DNA of 64,000 nt from Bordetella genomosp. 5 (GTDB lineage Bacteria; Pseudomonadota; Gammaproteobacteria; Burkholderiales; Burkholderiaceae_B). Positions 8,907-16,589 of this stretch are shown here, in pieces (within the stretch, counting starts at the first letter, position 1; each line of letters starts with the position of its first letter). The notes beneath the pieces were generated by a model. The model had not been told where the DNA came from, ran no database searches, and saw only the letters and a list, made by a program, of their open reading frames with translations. Location of the stretch: positions 186,001-250,000 of the forward strand of contig NZ_NEVN01000005.1 in assembly GCF_002261475.1 (NCBI RefSeq), in the 5' to 3' direction. A program made the translations under genes and the position numbers.

Positions 8907-9272
8907 ATGAATCACGTTCCCACGATAGCGATCGTCGATGACGACGATGGGGTCCGCACCTCGCTGTCCAGCCTGATCCGTTCGCTCGGCTATCGCGTGC
9001 GCGCCTATGCGTCGGCGCCCGCGTTTCTGGCCAGTCTCGACGAAGGCTATCCCGACTGTCTGGTGTCGGACATCCAGATGGCGCCCATGACCGGCGAAGC
9101 GTTGCAGGCGGCCCTGATCGCCGCCGATTGCCGCTTCCCGATGATCTTCATGACAGCGTTTTCCACCGAGGCCATCCGATCGCGCATGCTCGCCAGCGGC
9201 GCGCGCGCCTGGCTCGAGAAGCCGGTCGACGGCGACATCATGGCGCGCTGTCTGGCCGACGCGCTCGACTGA
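8907..9272 (+). CDS. Single-domain response regulator (receiver only)
   Basis: A 121-residue CheY-like receiver without an output domain. The acidic pair is in IAIVDDDDGVRT, the phosphoacceptor Asp in CLVSDIQMAPMTG, the Thr in IFMTAFST and the Lys in WLEKPVDG. GAAGGA at 8893-8898 lies before ATG 8907. Such proteins act as phosphate sinks or signal by protein contact. It follows the kinase/FixJ pair by 115 bases, so it may be a second phosphorylation target of the same kinase and compete with the FixJ-type regulator. That link is inferred from position only. Confidence 0.9.
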   Translation: MNHVPTIAIVDDDDGVRTSLSSLIRSLGYRVRAYASAPAFLASLDEGYPDCLVSDIQMAPMTGEALQAALIAADCRFPMIFMTAFSTEAIRSRMLASGARAWLEKPVDGDIMARCLADALD

Positions 9273-9374
9273 ATCACGACGCCGGCCCGGGTTACATGTG
9301 CTTGCCGAAGCCCCGTTTTCTTTTCGCGGTGTTTCATCGTCGCGTGCATGACACGCCATCGCCGCGCTGCTATA

Positions 9375-9388
9375 CATACGTTGGTATG
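9375..9388. promoter_or_regulatory. Short inverted repeat upstream of the chloroperoxidase-like gene
   Basis: CATAC-GTTG-GTATG, about 100 bases before the hydrolase start, in a 213-base gap with no other recognisable element. Possible operator; weak evidence. Confidence 0.25.
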
Positions 9389-9485
9389 GCGCTCCGACCC
9401 CACGGTAGGATTTCGCGACGGCGCCGGTTTCCCTAATCTTGTCTTGCGGTCCTCTTCCACTCACACCCCCCGGAGCAACCAGACC

Positions 9486-10322
9486 ATGAGCACGATCACC
9501 ACGAAAGACGGCGTCGAGATTTTCTTCAAAGATTGGGGCCCCAAGTCGGCCCAACCCATTGTGTTTCACCACGGTTGGCCGCTCTCCAGCGACGACTGGG
9601 ACGCCCAGATGCTGTTCTTCGTGAACAAGGGTTTTCGTGTCGTGGCGCACGACCGCCGCGGCCACGGCCGCTCGGCGCAGGTGAGCGATGGCCATGACAT
9701 GGACCACTACGCCGCCGACGCGGCCGCCGTGGCCGAGCATCTGGACCTGCGCAATGCCGTGCACATCGGTCACTCGACCGGTGGCGGCGAAGTGGCGCGC
9801 TACGTGGCCCGGCATGGCCAACCGCAGGGCCGCGTGGCCAAGGCGGTGCTGGTGAGCGCGGTGCCCCCGCTCATGCTCAAGACCGACAGCAACCCCAACG
9901 GCACGCCGCTGGAGGTGTTCGACGGCTTCCGCGCCGCGCTGGCCGCCAATCGTGCGGATTTCTTCCACGAAGTGGCCGCCGGCCCGTTCTACGGCTTCAA
10001 CCGTCCGGGCGCCAAGGTCATCGAACCGGTGATTCAGAACTGGTGGCGTCAGGGCATGAACGGCAGCGCCAAGGCGCACTACGAAGGCATCAAGGCCTTC
10101 TCCGAGACCGACCAGACCGAAGACCTCAAGGCCATCGAAGTGCCCACGCTGGTGATGCATGGCGACGACGACCAGGTCGTGCCGATCGATGCCGCGTCGC
10201 GTCTGGCCGTCAAGCTGCTGAAGAACGGCACGCTCAAGGTCTACGAGGGCTATTCGCACGGCATGCTCACCATCAACGCCGACGTGCTCAACGCCGACCT
10301 GCTGGCCTTCATCAAGGGCTGA
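9486..10322 (+). CDS. Alpha/beta hydrolase, non-heme chloroperoxidase type
   Basis: A 278-residue alpha/beta hydrolase. The nucleophile elbow GHSTGGG carries Ser97, the acid is in HGDDDQVVP, and the catalytic His is in GYSHGML. The [16 protein letters not shown] oxyanion region and [10 protein letters not shown] are characteristic of cofactor-free haloperoxidases/perhydrolases. These enzymes form peracids from small carboxylic acids and peroxide, and many act in vivo as esterases; the real substrate is unknown. There is no signal peptide, so it is cytoplasmic. GGAG at 9471-9474 precedes the ATG. A strong hairpin terminator ends the transcript. Confidence 0.93.
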   Translation: MSTITTKDGVEIFFKDWGPKSAQPIVFHHGWPLSSDDWDAQMLFFVNKGFRVVAHDRRGHGRSAQVSDGHDMDHYAADAAAVAEHLDLRNAVHIGHSTGGGEVARYVARHGQPQGRVAKAVLVSAVPPLMLKTDSNPNGTPLEVFDGFRAALAANRADFFHEVAAGPFYGFNRPGAKVIEPVIQNWWRQGMNGSAKAHYEGIKAFSETDQTEDLKAIEVPTLVMHGDDDQVVPIDAASRLAVKLLKNGTLKVYEGYSHGMLTINADVLNADLLAFIKG

Positions 10323-10387
10323 AGCGGATTCTCCTCGCGCGCGTGGCGGGCAGCCGGTTCCCGGTGACCCCACGTGACGCCGGCATG

Positions 10388-10418
10388 AACGAGGGCGCCT
10401 CATCGAGGCGCCCTCGTT
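10388..10418. terminator. Bidirectional hairpin between convergent genes
   Basis: A perfect 14-bp stem (10388-10401 with 10405-10418) around a three-base loop, starting AACGAGGG and ending CCCTCGTT. It lies between the convergent chloroperoxidase-like and SDR genes. The A/T ends give short tails in both directions. Confidence 0.8.
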
Positions 10419-10421
10419 GCG

Positions 10422-11366
10422 TTAGCGCGGCACAGCCGCGTTGATCCGGGCGAAGGCCTCGGCGTGGCGATTCTCGCGTTCGGCGTAGCGCTGGAAGTGG
10501 GCACGCTGCACCACGATCTCGTCGGGCACGGGCTGCTGCTGGAACAGCGCCATGACTTCCTCCATGAAGGCGTTCAGCGGCAGAAAGCCCTCACGCACCG
10601 ACTGACCCGGCGTGAGTTCGGTCTGCACGCCCGGCGGGATCAGCTCTATCACCCGCACCTGGCCTTTTAGTTGCTGCCGCAACGATTGGGTGTAGGAGTG
10701 AACCGCAGCCTTGGTGGCGCTGTAGATGGCGGCATCCGCGCGCGGCACGAAGGCCAGGCCGGACGAGACGTTTACCAGCGCCGCGCCCGGACGCGTCTTC
10801 AGATGTTCGATCAGGGCGTTGTTCATGCGGATCGGGCCGAGCAGATTGGTGGTGATCTGCGCCTGCGCGTCGCGCAGGTCGTGCTGGCTGCCCACGTCCT
10901 CGTAGCGCATGATGCCGGCGTTGTTGATCAGGACATTGAGCGCCGGATGCTCCGCCACGACGCGCCGTGCAAACGCGTCGATCGCCTGCGGATCATCGAG
11001 GTCGAGCGTGAGCGCCACCATCCGGTCGCGATCGCCGATGGTCTCGCGCAGCGGTTCGAGCCGTCGTCCCGTGATGATGACCGTGTTGCCGAGGGCATGG
11101 AAGCGTTGCGCGAGCTCGCGGCCGATGCCGGAGCCGCCGCCGGTGATGAGGATGGTGTTGCCGGTGGGGCGCAGCGCCGTGCCCTCGGAGGGGGCGGACG
11201 AGGCGGCCGCGTCACGTGCCGGCGCCGCGCTGTGGGCCTCGGCGCCGAACAGGCTGGCGGCCAGCAAGGTGGCGGCCGCCAGCATGCCGCGCGGCATTGC
11301 GGCGAGGCGGGCGGTCCAGGTGTCGTGGGGCAGAGAGGGGGATGCAAGCGAGGGAGAGAAGGTCAT
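10422..11366 (-). CDS. SDR-family oxidoreductase with an N-terminal export-like segment
   Basis: A 314-residue short-chain dehydrogenase. The cofactor motif ITGGGSGIGRELA, the NNAG motif in LINNAGIMRYED and the catalytic YSATK are all present. The domain arrangement resembles DltE-type SDRs. It is unusual in having about 65 extra residues first, including a hydrophobic stretch (MLAAATLLAASLFGAEAHSA) that looks like a signal peptide; NAD(P)-dependent enzymes are normally cytoplasmic. It follows the permease gene by 72 bases on the same strand, and both are divergent from an HxlR regulator that may control them. Substrate unknown. The true start could be internal, though no good internal ATG is obvious before the Rossmann motif. 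Confidence 0.85.
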   Translation of the reverse strand: MTFSPSLASPSLPHDTWTARLAAMPRGMLAAATLLAASLFGAEAHSAAPARDAAASSAPSEGTALRPTGNTILITGGGSGIGRELAQRFHALGNTVIITGRRLEPLRETIGDRDRMVALTLDLDDPQAIDAFARRVVAEHPALNVLINNAGIMRYEDVGSQHDLRDAQAQITTNLLGPIRMNNALIEHLKTRPGAALVNVSSGLAFVPRADAAIYSATKAAVHSYTQSLRQQLKGQVRVIELIPPGVQTELTPGQSVREGFLPLNAFMEEVMALFQQQPVPDEIVVQRAHFQRYAERENRHAEAFARINAAVPR

Positions 11367-11438
11367 GCGGGTCTCCAGGACGGGGTGGGAAGGCGCCTCG
11401 ACGTGCTCGCGGCGCCAGGGACACGAGTTGAGGGGCCT

Positions 11439-12770
11439 TCAGGCCGGCGTGCGGTCGGCTTCGAGCGCACGCTCGCGGCGGCCGAGAAACAGCCCGCAGC
11501 AGCCCCAGGCCAGCGCGAGCAGCGCGCCGACCACCATCGCCACGGCGGGGCTCTCGCTCAGAACGTCGATGGCGCGCTTGAGCCAGCCGCTCAGCGCGTC
11601 GCCGGCCCGATACACGACGGTGTCGATGAAACTCTTGGCCTTGTACTTTTGTTCGGCGGGCACGACCGTGTAGAGCATCTCGCGGCCCGGCCGCACCAGC
11701 GCGTACTCGCCCACGCGGCGCACCACCATCACGGCCACGAAGATCGCGAACAGCGGGGCGACGGCGAGCGCCAGCATGCCGAGCGCCATCACGAGCGGCA
11801 CCGATACCAGCAGAACGCCGATCCCCATCCGCCGCGCCAGGCGCCCGGTGATCAGGGCCTGCACCAGCAGCGAGAGCGCCTGCACCGCGGCGTCGATCGT
11901 GCCGAACACCTGGGTCTGGGTAATGCGATCCGGGAAGTGCTCGGCCACCAGCCGGGCCTGTTCGAAATAGAGAAAGGTGTTGACGCTGGCGAGCAGCAGC
12001 ACGAAGGCGGTGATGCCGAGCAGATACGGCGAGCGCAGCGTCAGGGTGGCGCCCGCGAACGGGTTGCCGCCCAGGGGCCGGCTGCGGCGCGCCGTCTCGG
12101 GCGCGGGCCTGCCGTCGGGCAGGGCCGGCAGGGGGTGGGCGTCGCGCCATCGATGCAGGGCCACGGCGCAGGCCGCGCTGGCACCCAGCATCAGGGCCGA
12201 CAGCAGCAGCAGGCCCGCGTGTCCGAGCGGGCCGACCAGCAGGGTGCCGAGCACCGGTCCGGCCAGTCCGCCCACGCTCGCACCCGCGGCGACCAGCGCG
12301 AACGTGCGCTTGGCCTGGTCGGCGGCGAGCACGTCGGCCAGCACGCTCCAGGCCAAGGAGATCGCGAGCAGGTTGAACACCGACAGCCAGATATAGAAGG
12401 CCCGCATGGTCCAGAGCGAACCGGGCGCGACGGTGAACAGCGCGGCAAAGCCCGCCAGCATCAGTGCGCAGGCGCCGTAGAGCCAGGGCAGCAAGGTGCG
12501 GCGCGACACCTTGCCCGCCAGCCAGCCGAACAGCGGCAGCACGGCCAGCGTCGCCACGAAGGTGGCCGAGAACAACCACTGCAGATTGTTGACGCCGGCG
12601 GCGACGCCCATGGTTTCGCGCACGGGGCGCAGCATGAAGTAGGCCGTGAACAGCAGGAAGAACATGGCCATGCCGGCCGCGACGGCAAAGCGTTCGGGCG
12701 GTTCGATCGCAAGGATGCGTTCGACGAGACGCGGGGCAGGGGAAGCGGACGACGATGAGGAGGAGGACAT
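11439..12770 (-). CDS. MFS-like permease related to NTP/NDP exchange transporters (copy 1)
   Basis: A 443-residue polytopic membrane protein with about 12 hydrophobic segments. Its start, AMFFLLFTAYFMLRPVRETMG, and the later VRRVGEYALVRPGREMLYTVV and EQKYKAKSFIDT motifs are shared with the second copy at 55501-56868 and match proteins annotated as Npt/Tlc-like nucleotide transporters or as MFS permeases. Those in free-living bacteria have no established substrate, so exchange of nucleotides is only a family-level suggestion. The N-terminus is a run of serines (MSSSSSSSASP). Its promoter region faces the HxlR gene. See the paralogue finding. Confidence 0.75.
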   Translation of the reverse strand: MSSSSSSSASPAPRLVERILAIEPPERFAVAAGMAMFFLLFTAYFMLRPVRETMGVAAGVNNLQWLFSATFVATLAVLPLFGWLAGKVSRRTLLPWLYGACALMLAGFAALFTVAPGSLWTMRAFYIWLSVFNLLAISLAWSVLADVLAADQAKRTFALVAAGASVGGLAGPVLGTLLVGPLGHAGLLLLSALMLGASAACAVALHRWRDAHPLPALPDGRPAPETARRSRPLGGNPFAGATLTLRSPYLLGITAFVLLLASVNTFLYFEQARLVAEHFPDRITQTQVFGTIDAAVQALSLLVQALITGRLARRMGIGVLLVSVPLVMALGMLALAVAPLFAIFVAVMVVRRVGEYALVRPGREMLYTVVPAEQKYKAKSFIDTVVYRAGDALSGWLKRAIDVLSESPAVAMVVGALLALAWGCCGLFLGRRERALEADRTPA

Positions 12771-12853
12771 GAGCGAGACCCTCGACGAGGGGGAGTTGCA
12801 CGATGGCCGCCAGCTTAGGGTTGTACACTCTCCAATGGGAAGTAGGCACCTTT

Positions 12854-12866
12854 AAGTACTATACTT
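12854..12866. promoter_or_regulatory. Inverted repeat between the permease and HxlR genes
   Basis: AAGTA-CTA-TACTT in an AT-rich island of the 186-base divergent gap. HxlR-family regulators commonly bind such palindromes near their own gene, so this is a candidate operator for both transcripts. Confidence 0.45.
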
Positions 12867-12956
12867 ACCTGAAAGAGAGTAAAGGGTCTCTCCCGGGCGT
12901 CGTGCCCGGAAGCGGCCAATGGTGGGCGGCAGTCGCCCAGCGATGGAGGCAGGAAA

Positions 12957-13379
12957 ATGCCGATCGACAAGGCCCGGCACCTCGAGGTGCGACGCAAGCT
13001 GGCACAGGAGCACAAGCCGGATCCGCGCGTGCAGGCGCTCGTCAACGACGTGATCGCACGCGTCGCCGACAAGTGGACGATGATCATCCTCGAAGTGCTC
13101 GCCGAGCACGGCGCGCTGCGGTTCACGCAACTGGCGCGCCAAGTGAGCGGAATCAGCCAGAAGATGCTGACGCAGACGCTGCGCGACATGGAGCGCGAAG
13201 GTCTGGTGCTGCGCACGGTCTATCCGGTGGTGCCGCCCAAGGTCGAGTATCAGCTGACCGACCTCGGCCTCGGGCTCGGCGAAGCCTTCTGCGGCGTGTG
13301 GGTGTGGGCTCAGCAGAATCTGAACACCATCGAAGGCTCGCGCGCGGCCTTCGATGCACGGGCGCGGAAAGACGCCTGA
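12957..13379 (+). CDS. HxlR-family transcriptional regulator
   Basis: A 140-residue winged-helix protein. VADKWTMIILEVLAEHGALRFTQLARQVSGISQKMLTQTLRDMEREGLV is the HxlR signature helix-turn-helix and wing. Members are dimers, often sensing reactive electrophiles or quinones through cysteine. Here the only cysteine visible is in EAFCGVW near the C-terminus, not the N-terminal sensor position. The likely targets are the divergent permease and SDR genes, and its own promoter. GGAGG and AGGAAA purine stretches precede the ATG. Confidence 0.9.
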   Translation: MPIDKARHLEVRRKLAQEHKPDPRVQALVNDVIARVADKWTMIILEVLAEHGALRFTQLARQVSGISQKMLTQTLRDMEREGLVLRTVYPVVPPKVEYQLTDLGLGLGEAFCGVWVWAQQNLNTIEGSRAAFDARARKDA

Positions 13380-13463
13380 GTCTGGCGCGTGCGCGGTGCA
13401 CGGGCGGGTTATGCTCCAGTCACCCGATGCCCACGCATCGTCAACCGTTTCGGAGCATCGCCC

Positions 13464-13898
13464 ATGAGCCAGGAATTCGTGCTGGTCAAAACGCTGTACC
13501 CGCCCAAGTCGCTCGCCACCCTGCAGGAAGATCTCGACGCCACCGTCGACGACTACGCCGACCTCGCGGAGGCCCTGTTCCCGTCGCTGGATTGGGACGA
13601 AACGGACGACGCCGACCAGACCGGCGGCGAGATCGACCTCGACGAAGACGACAGCGATACGCTGGCCGAAACCGCGCACATCGAGATGCCCGGCCTGTCG
13701 ATCGAGGTGCGCGCCGATGAGGGCGCGCTGGTGCTCGCCGTGCAAGGCGAAGGCGAGGCCTTGCAGTCCCTCGCCCGCGGCGTGGCCCACGCGGCCGCCG
13801 CCCAGGGTTACGCCATGATCGACGTCGAACGCAACGTGCTGGTGGCGTCCGACACGCCCGACCTCACCTACACCGCCTGGCGCAAGCAGGCCGGCTGA
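13464..13898 (+). CDS. Hypothetical acidic protein
   Basis: A 144-residue protein, MSQEFVLVKTLYPPK, with a strongly acidic middle (EIDLDEDDSDT) and no signal peptide or membrane segment. GGAG at 13452-13455, eight bases before the ATG, supports translation. The C-terminal half (GALVLAVQGEGEALQSLARGVAHAAAAQGYAMIDVERN) looks like a small alpha/beta fold. I do not recognise the family and assign no function. The neighbours, an HxlR regulator and an excisionase-like DNA-binding protein, give no clear link. Confidence 0.7.
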   Translation: MSQEFVLVKTLYPPKSLATLQEDLDATVDDYADLAEALFPSLDWDETDDADQTGGEIDLDEDDSDTLAETAHIEMPGLSIEVRADEGALVLAVQGEGEALQSLARGVAHAAAAQGYAMIDVERNVLVASDTPDLTYTAWRKQAG

Positions 13899-13967
13899 AG
13901 GCGCGACCACCCAGACACCGTGGCGCGCGTCAATGCGCTGCGGTGTAGCCCCAGGCGTTAGGGGTCA

Positions 13968-14603
13968 TCAGGGCTTCCGAATCCAGCGCCGAGCCGGCGT
14001 GGCGAGCGCTGCCTTGAGCTCGTCGGCATGTGTGTCGGCGGCGAGCTCCTCGATCCTGTGCAGTGCGTCGTTGCGTGAATCATGCATCTTGCGCGCCATT
14101 TTCTCGACTTCCGCTAAGGGAATCCGACGGTGATTGGCAGCCGTGCGCTGCACGCCTTTAAACGCCCCTTGGTCGACCAGCTTGATGACGTAGGGGCGGC
14201 TGACATTGAGGTAATCAGCGGCTTGCTGGGTCGAGAGCATGCTCGGGCGGTTACCCGGCAGCGGGCGATCGGACAAGGGCCGCAGCTCGAAGATCACCGC
14301 GCTGGTATCGTCGGGCGCCGTCAGGGCCTTGAGGCTGAAGCGCCGGTCTGTGCCGCCAGGCTGGCGCAGGCGCACGGTGCGTTCTCGAGTGGGCGCGCTG
14401 GCCTCGCCAGGCGCGCCGGGCGCCGGGGCGGCGCGCTTGTTCTTGGGGGTTGGGACATAGGCGGGCATCGGCGCTTCCATCAGGGCCAGAACCGCGGTTT
14501 CCAGGGAAACCACCGGCAGCGGCGCGTAGGCGTCGTGCGGCTCCTTCCCTTTGGCGGTGGCGGGAGACGTAGAACGGGGGGAGACAGATTTACGGGAGAC
14601 CAT
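13968..14603 (-). CDS. Excisionase-type helix-turn-helix protein, orphan antitoxin-like
   Basis: A 211-residue protein. The first 100 residues are a basic, proline-rich region. The centre (about 120-170) is a MerR/excisionase-type helix-turn-helix: MLSTQQAADYLNVSRPYVIKLVDQG, then RTAANHRRIPLAEVEKMARK. The ending is helical. Proteins with this domain are often the DNA-binding antitoxin of a pair with a PIN-domain toxin encoded directly downstream. Here the downstream space (13899-13967) is too short for a toxin, so it appears to be an orphan or remnant. A short inverted repeat lies 40 bases upstream and may be its own operator. Confidence 0.75.
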   Translation of the reverse strand: MVSRKSVSPRSTSPATAKGKEPHDAYAPLPVVSLETAVLALMEAPMPAYVPTPKNKRAAPAPGAPGEASAPTRERTVRLRQPGGTDRRFSLKALTAPDDTSAVIFELRPLSDRPLPGNRPSMLSTQQAADYLNVSRPYVIKLVDQGAFKGVQRTAANHRRIPLAEVEKMARKMHDSRNDALHRIEELAADTHADELKAALATPARRWIRKP

Positions 14604-14642
14604 GGATCAGAGCGTAGATACATTCCCGAAAAATCGCAATTA

Positions 14643-14654
14643 TCGAAACTTCGA
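14643..14654. promoter_or_regulatory. Inverted repeat upstream of the excisionase-type gene
   Basis: TCGAA-AC-TTCGA in an AT-rich patch 40 bases before the excisionase-type start. Possible autoregulatory operator. Confidence 0.3.
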
Positions 14655-14843
14655 AATTGGCCGAGCGTGTGGGTTTGGAGGATCAGGGGCGGCTGAGCTG
14701 CCCACCATTCCCCCCTGATCCGTCCAGCCGCGGCGGTCTGGCCGCGGCGCTTCACGGTCCGCATATCGTCATGCGGATCAAGTATTTTTCGGCGTATCGG
14801 CTGCCTGACAGAATCGCTCCATTCTTCACTCAAGGAACGATTC

Positions 14844-15218
14844 ATGCAGGTTCGACGCGGATTTCTGAAGCTGGCCCTGCGCCAGGCACTGGCCGGCACG
14901 GCGCTGCTGACGATGGCCGCGTTCGCGGGCCCGGTGGCGCAGGCGGCGCAGACCAAGGATGGCAAGACGACCATCACGGTCGGCATCTCGGTAGGCTCGG
15001 CCGAAAAGATCTTCGATGTCGTGAAGCAGGTCGCCGCGCGCGACGGGCTCGAGATCGAGCTGATCAAGTTCAACGACTATCAGCTGCCCAACGAGTATCA
15101 CGCGCTCGGGCTGACGCACTTCATCCTGTCGGGCCAGCCGCATGTCGAAGAGGCGTACTGGTTTGCCGAGGGGGCGGGCGCGGAGCTGCAACGCCGCGGC
15201 TTGTGGCAGCCCGCCTGA
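14844..15218 (+). pseudogene. In-frame chimera: MetQ-like receptor N-terminus fused to the SsuD-type monooxygenase C-terminus
   Basis: A 124-residue open frame. Residues 1-36 are a signal peptide. Residues about 40-92 match the start of NlpA/MetQ-type substrate-binding proteins (ITVGISVGSAEKIFDVVKQVA and ELIKFNDYQLPNE). The sequence then switches to YHALGLTHFILSGQPHVEEAY-FAE, which corresponds to the end of alkanesulfonate/flavin-dependent monooxygenases (family form [26 protein letters not shown]). The junction falls at the shared Glu-Tyr codons. The simplest reading is one deletion joining two neighbouring genes of a sulfur-compound uptake and desulfonation operon, leaving neither product functional. 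GGAA precedes the ATG and the frame is intact, so a short exported peptide could still be made. Confidence 0.8.
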
Positions 15219-15228
15219 GGTTGAGCGA

Positions 15229-16038
15229 TCAGGTCGGCTCGGCGACCAGGTCTTCGACATGCACGTGGCGCGCCTCGCCATCGCTCAGGATGCGGGCCTG
15301 CACGCCGTAGGCCTCGCGCAGGCGCGCCGGCACGATCACCTCCTGTGGCGTGCCGCGCGCGAGCAGCCTGCCGGCCTGCAGCAACAGCGCCTGATCGGTG
15401 TGATTCAGCGCCATGCCCAGGTCGTGCAGCACGATCACGGTCACCATGCCGCGCTCGCGGGTCTCACGCGCCAACAGGCGCATGACATGGAACTGGTAGT
15501 TCAGATCGAGCGCGGAGAGCGGCTCGTCGAGCAGCAGCAGGCGCGGCGCGCGGATCAGCGCCTGCGCCAGCCCGGTCATCTGCCGCTGCCCGCCCGAGAG
15601 CTCTGCCAGCGTGCGGTTCGCCAGCCCGGCGATGCCCAGACGGCCCAGCAGCGCGATGGCTTGCGCCAGCCGGTCCGATGCATCGGCGCCGGCGTTTGAG
15701 GGCGCGCTCGCGGCACCCGCCGCCAGCACCGATTCGAGCACCGTCATGTGCACGCCGGCGGGCAGGGTCTGCGGCATGTACATCGCGTGCTGCGCGCGTT
15801 GCGCGGGCCGCAGCCGGTCCAGCCGCAGATCGCCCAGCCAGACCGCGCCCGCACTCAGCGGCACCAGCCCGGCCATGGCCCGCAGCAGGGTGGACTTGCC
15901 GCTGCCGTTCGGACCGATCAGCGCCGTGACGGAGCCGGCCGCGAGCCCGGCGGCGTCGATGCCGTGCAGGACCTGACGGCGGCCGTAACCCGCCTGCACC
16001 CCCGTCAGAGACAGGCCGCTGGACGCGCACGTGCTCAT
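15229..16038 (-). CDS. Iron-type ABC transporter ATP-binding protein (FecE/FepC family)
   Basis: A 269-residue ABC ATPase with Walker A GPNGSGKST, signature LSGGQRQM, Walker B LLLLDEPLSALD and switch His in VIVLHDLGMA, all intact. The layout fits ATPases that energise iron-siderophore, heme or cobalamin import with FecCD-type permeases. It is the last gene of a four-gene reverse-strand operon (binding protein, permease, azurin, ATPase), starting five bases after the azurin stop. It should work at the cytoplasmic face of the permease encoded at 16590-17663. Confidence 0.93.
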   Translation of the reverse strand: MSTCASSGLSLTGVQAGYGRRQVLHGIDAAGLAAGSVTALIGPNGSGKSTLLRAMAGLVPLSAGAVWLGDLRLDRLRPAQRAQHAMYMPQTLPAGVHMTVLESVLAAGAASAPSNAGADASDRLAQAIALLGRLGIAGLANRTLAELSGGQRQMTGLAQALIRAPRLLLLDEPLSALDLNYQFHVMRLLARETRERGMVTVIVLHDLGMALNHTDQALLLQAGRLLARGTPQEVIVPARLREAYGVQARILSDGEARHVHVEDLVAEPT

Positions 16039-16043
16039 GGGAT

Positions 16044-16550
16044 TCAGCGCGCCAGTGCCAGCGTGCCGCGCATCATCTCGGCATGCGCGGGGAACGAGCA
16101 GTAGAACGTGTACGACTCGCCGGCCGCCAGACGGCTCACCGGGAACGTCACGGTCGCGGTCTCGCCGCCGCCCAGCATGGGCGTCTTGGCGAGCACGCGC
16201 GCGTCATTCGGCACGAGCCAATCGTCCTGCGGGCCGGCGCGCATGCCGTCGAGCATGACCTGGTCGATATCGGCGGTCTTGGTCAGCACCCAGTTGTGGC
16301 CGGCCTTTTCCTTGCTGTTCTTGCCCGTGTGGATCAGGCGCACCGTGAACTCGGTGCAGGTGGCGGGCACCACGATGTGACCGGGCTCGAACTTCTTGCC
16401 GGGCTGCCCTTGCACGTCGACGGCGCATCCTTGCGGCGTGGCCTGCGAGGTCTGAGCGGCCGGAGGGGCGGCGGGTGCCGCGTGCTCATGCGCCTGGGCC
16501 GTGGCGGCAAACAGAAAGGGCAGGGCGAGCAGGGCGAGGCGAGACGTCAT
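16044..16550 (-). CDS. Azurin-family blue copper protein
   Basis: A 168-residue exported cupredoxin. Signal peptide MTSRLALLALPFLFAATAQA, then an Ala/Pro-rich linker with His residues (HEHAAPAAPP), then an azurin domain. Copper ligands are visible as His in AGHNWVLTK and Cys, His and Met in YTFYCSFPAHAEMMRGTL. Azurins carry single electrons in the periplasm. Its position inside an iron-type ABC operon is odd: it could reduce or shuttle electrons for the imported ligand, or handle copper. The start at 16550 is chosen for the best signal peptide; ATG codons at 16562 and 16577 are in frame but poorly supported. Confidence 0.88.
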   Translation of the reverse strand: MTSRLALLALPFLFAATAQAHEHAAPAAPPAAQTSQATPQGCAVDVQGQPGKKFEPGHIVVPATCTEFTVRLIHTGKNSKEKAGHNWVLTKTADIDQVMLDGMRAGPQDDWLVPNDARVLAKTPMLGGGETATVTFPVSRLAAGESYTFYCSFPAHAEMMRGTLALAR

Positions 16551-16589
16551 TGCGGATTCCATGGTGAGGGAGGACATGAGGCCGGTGGC

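Noticed and set aside
10671-12758. 695-codon forward frame across the SDR and permease genes
   Set aside because: GC-rich antisense shadow without recognisable domains.
13899-15228. Prophage or integrative element around the excisionase-type gene
   Set aside because: No integrase, phage gene, direct-repeat attachment sites or tRNA seen; kept only as a possible rearrangement spot.
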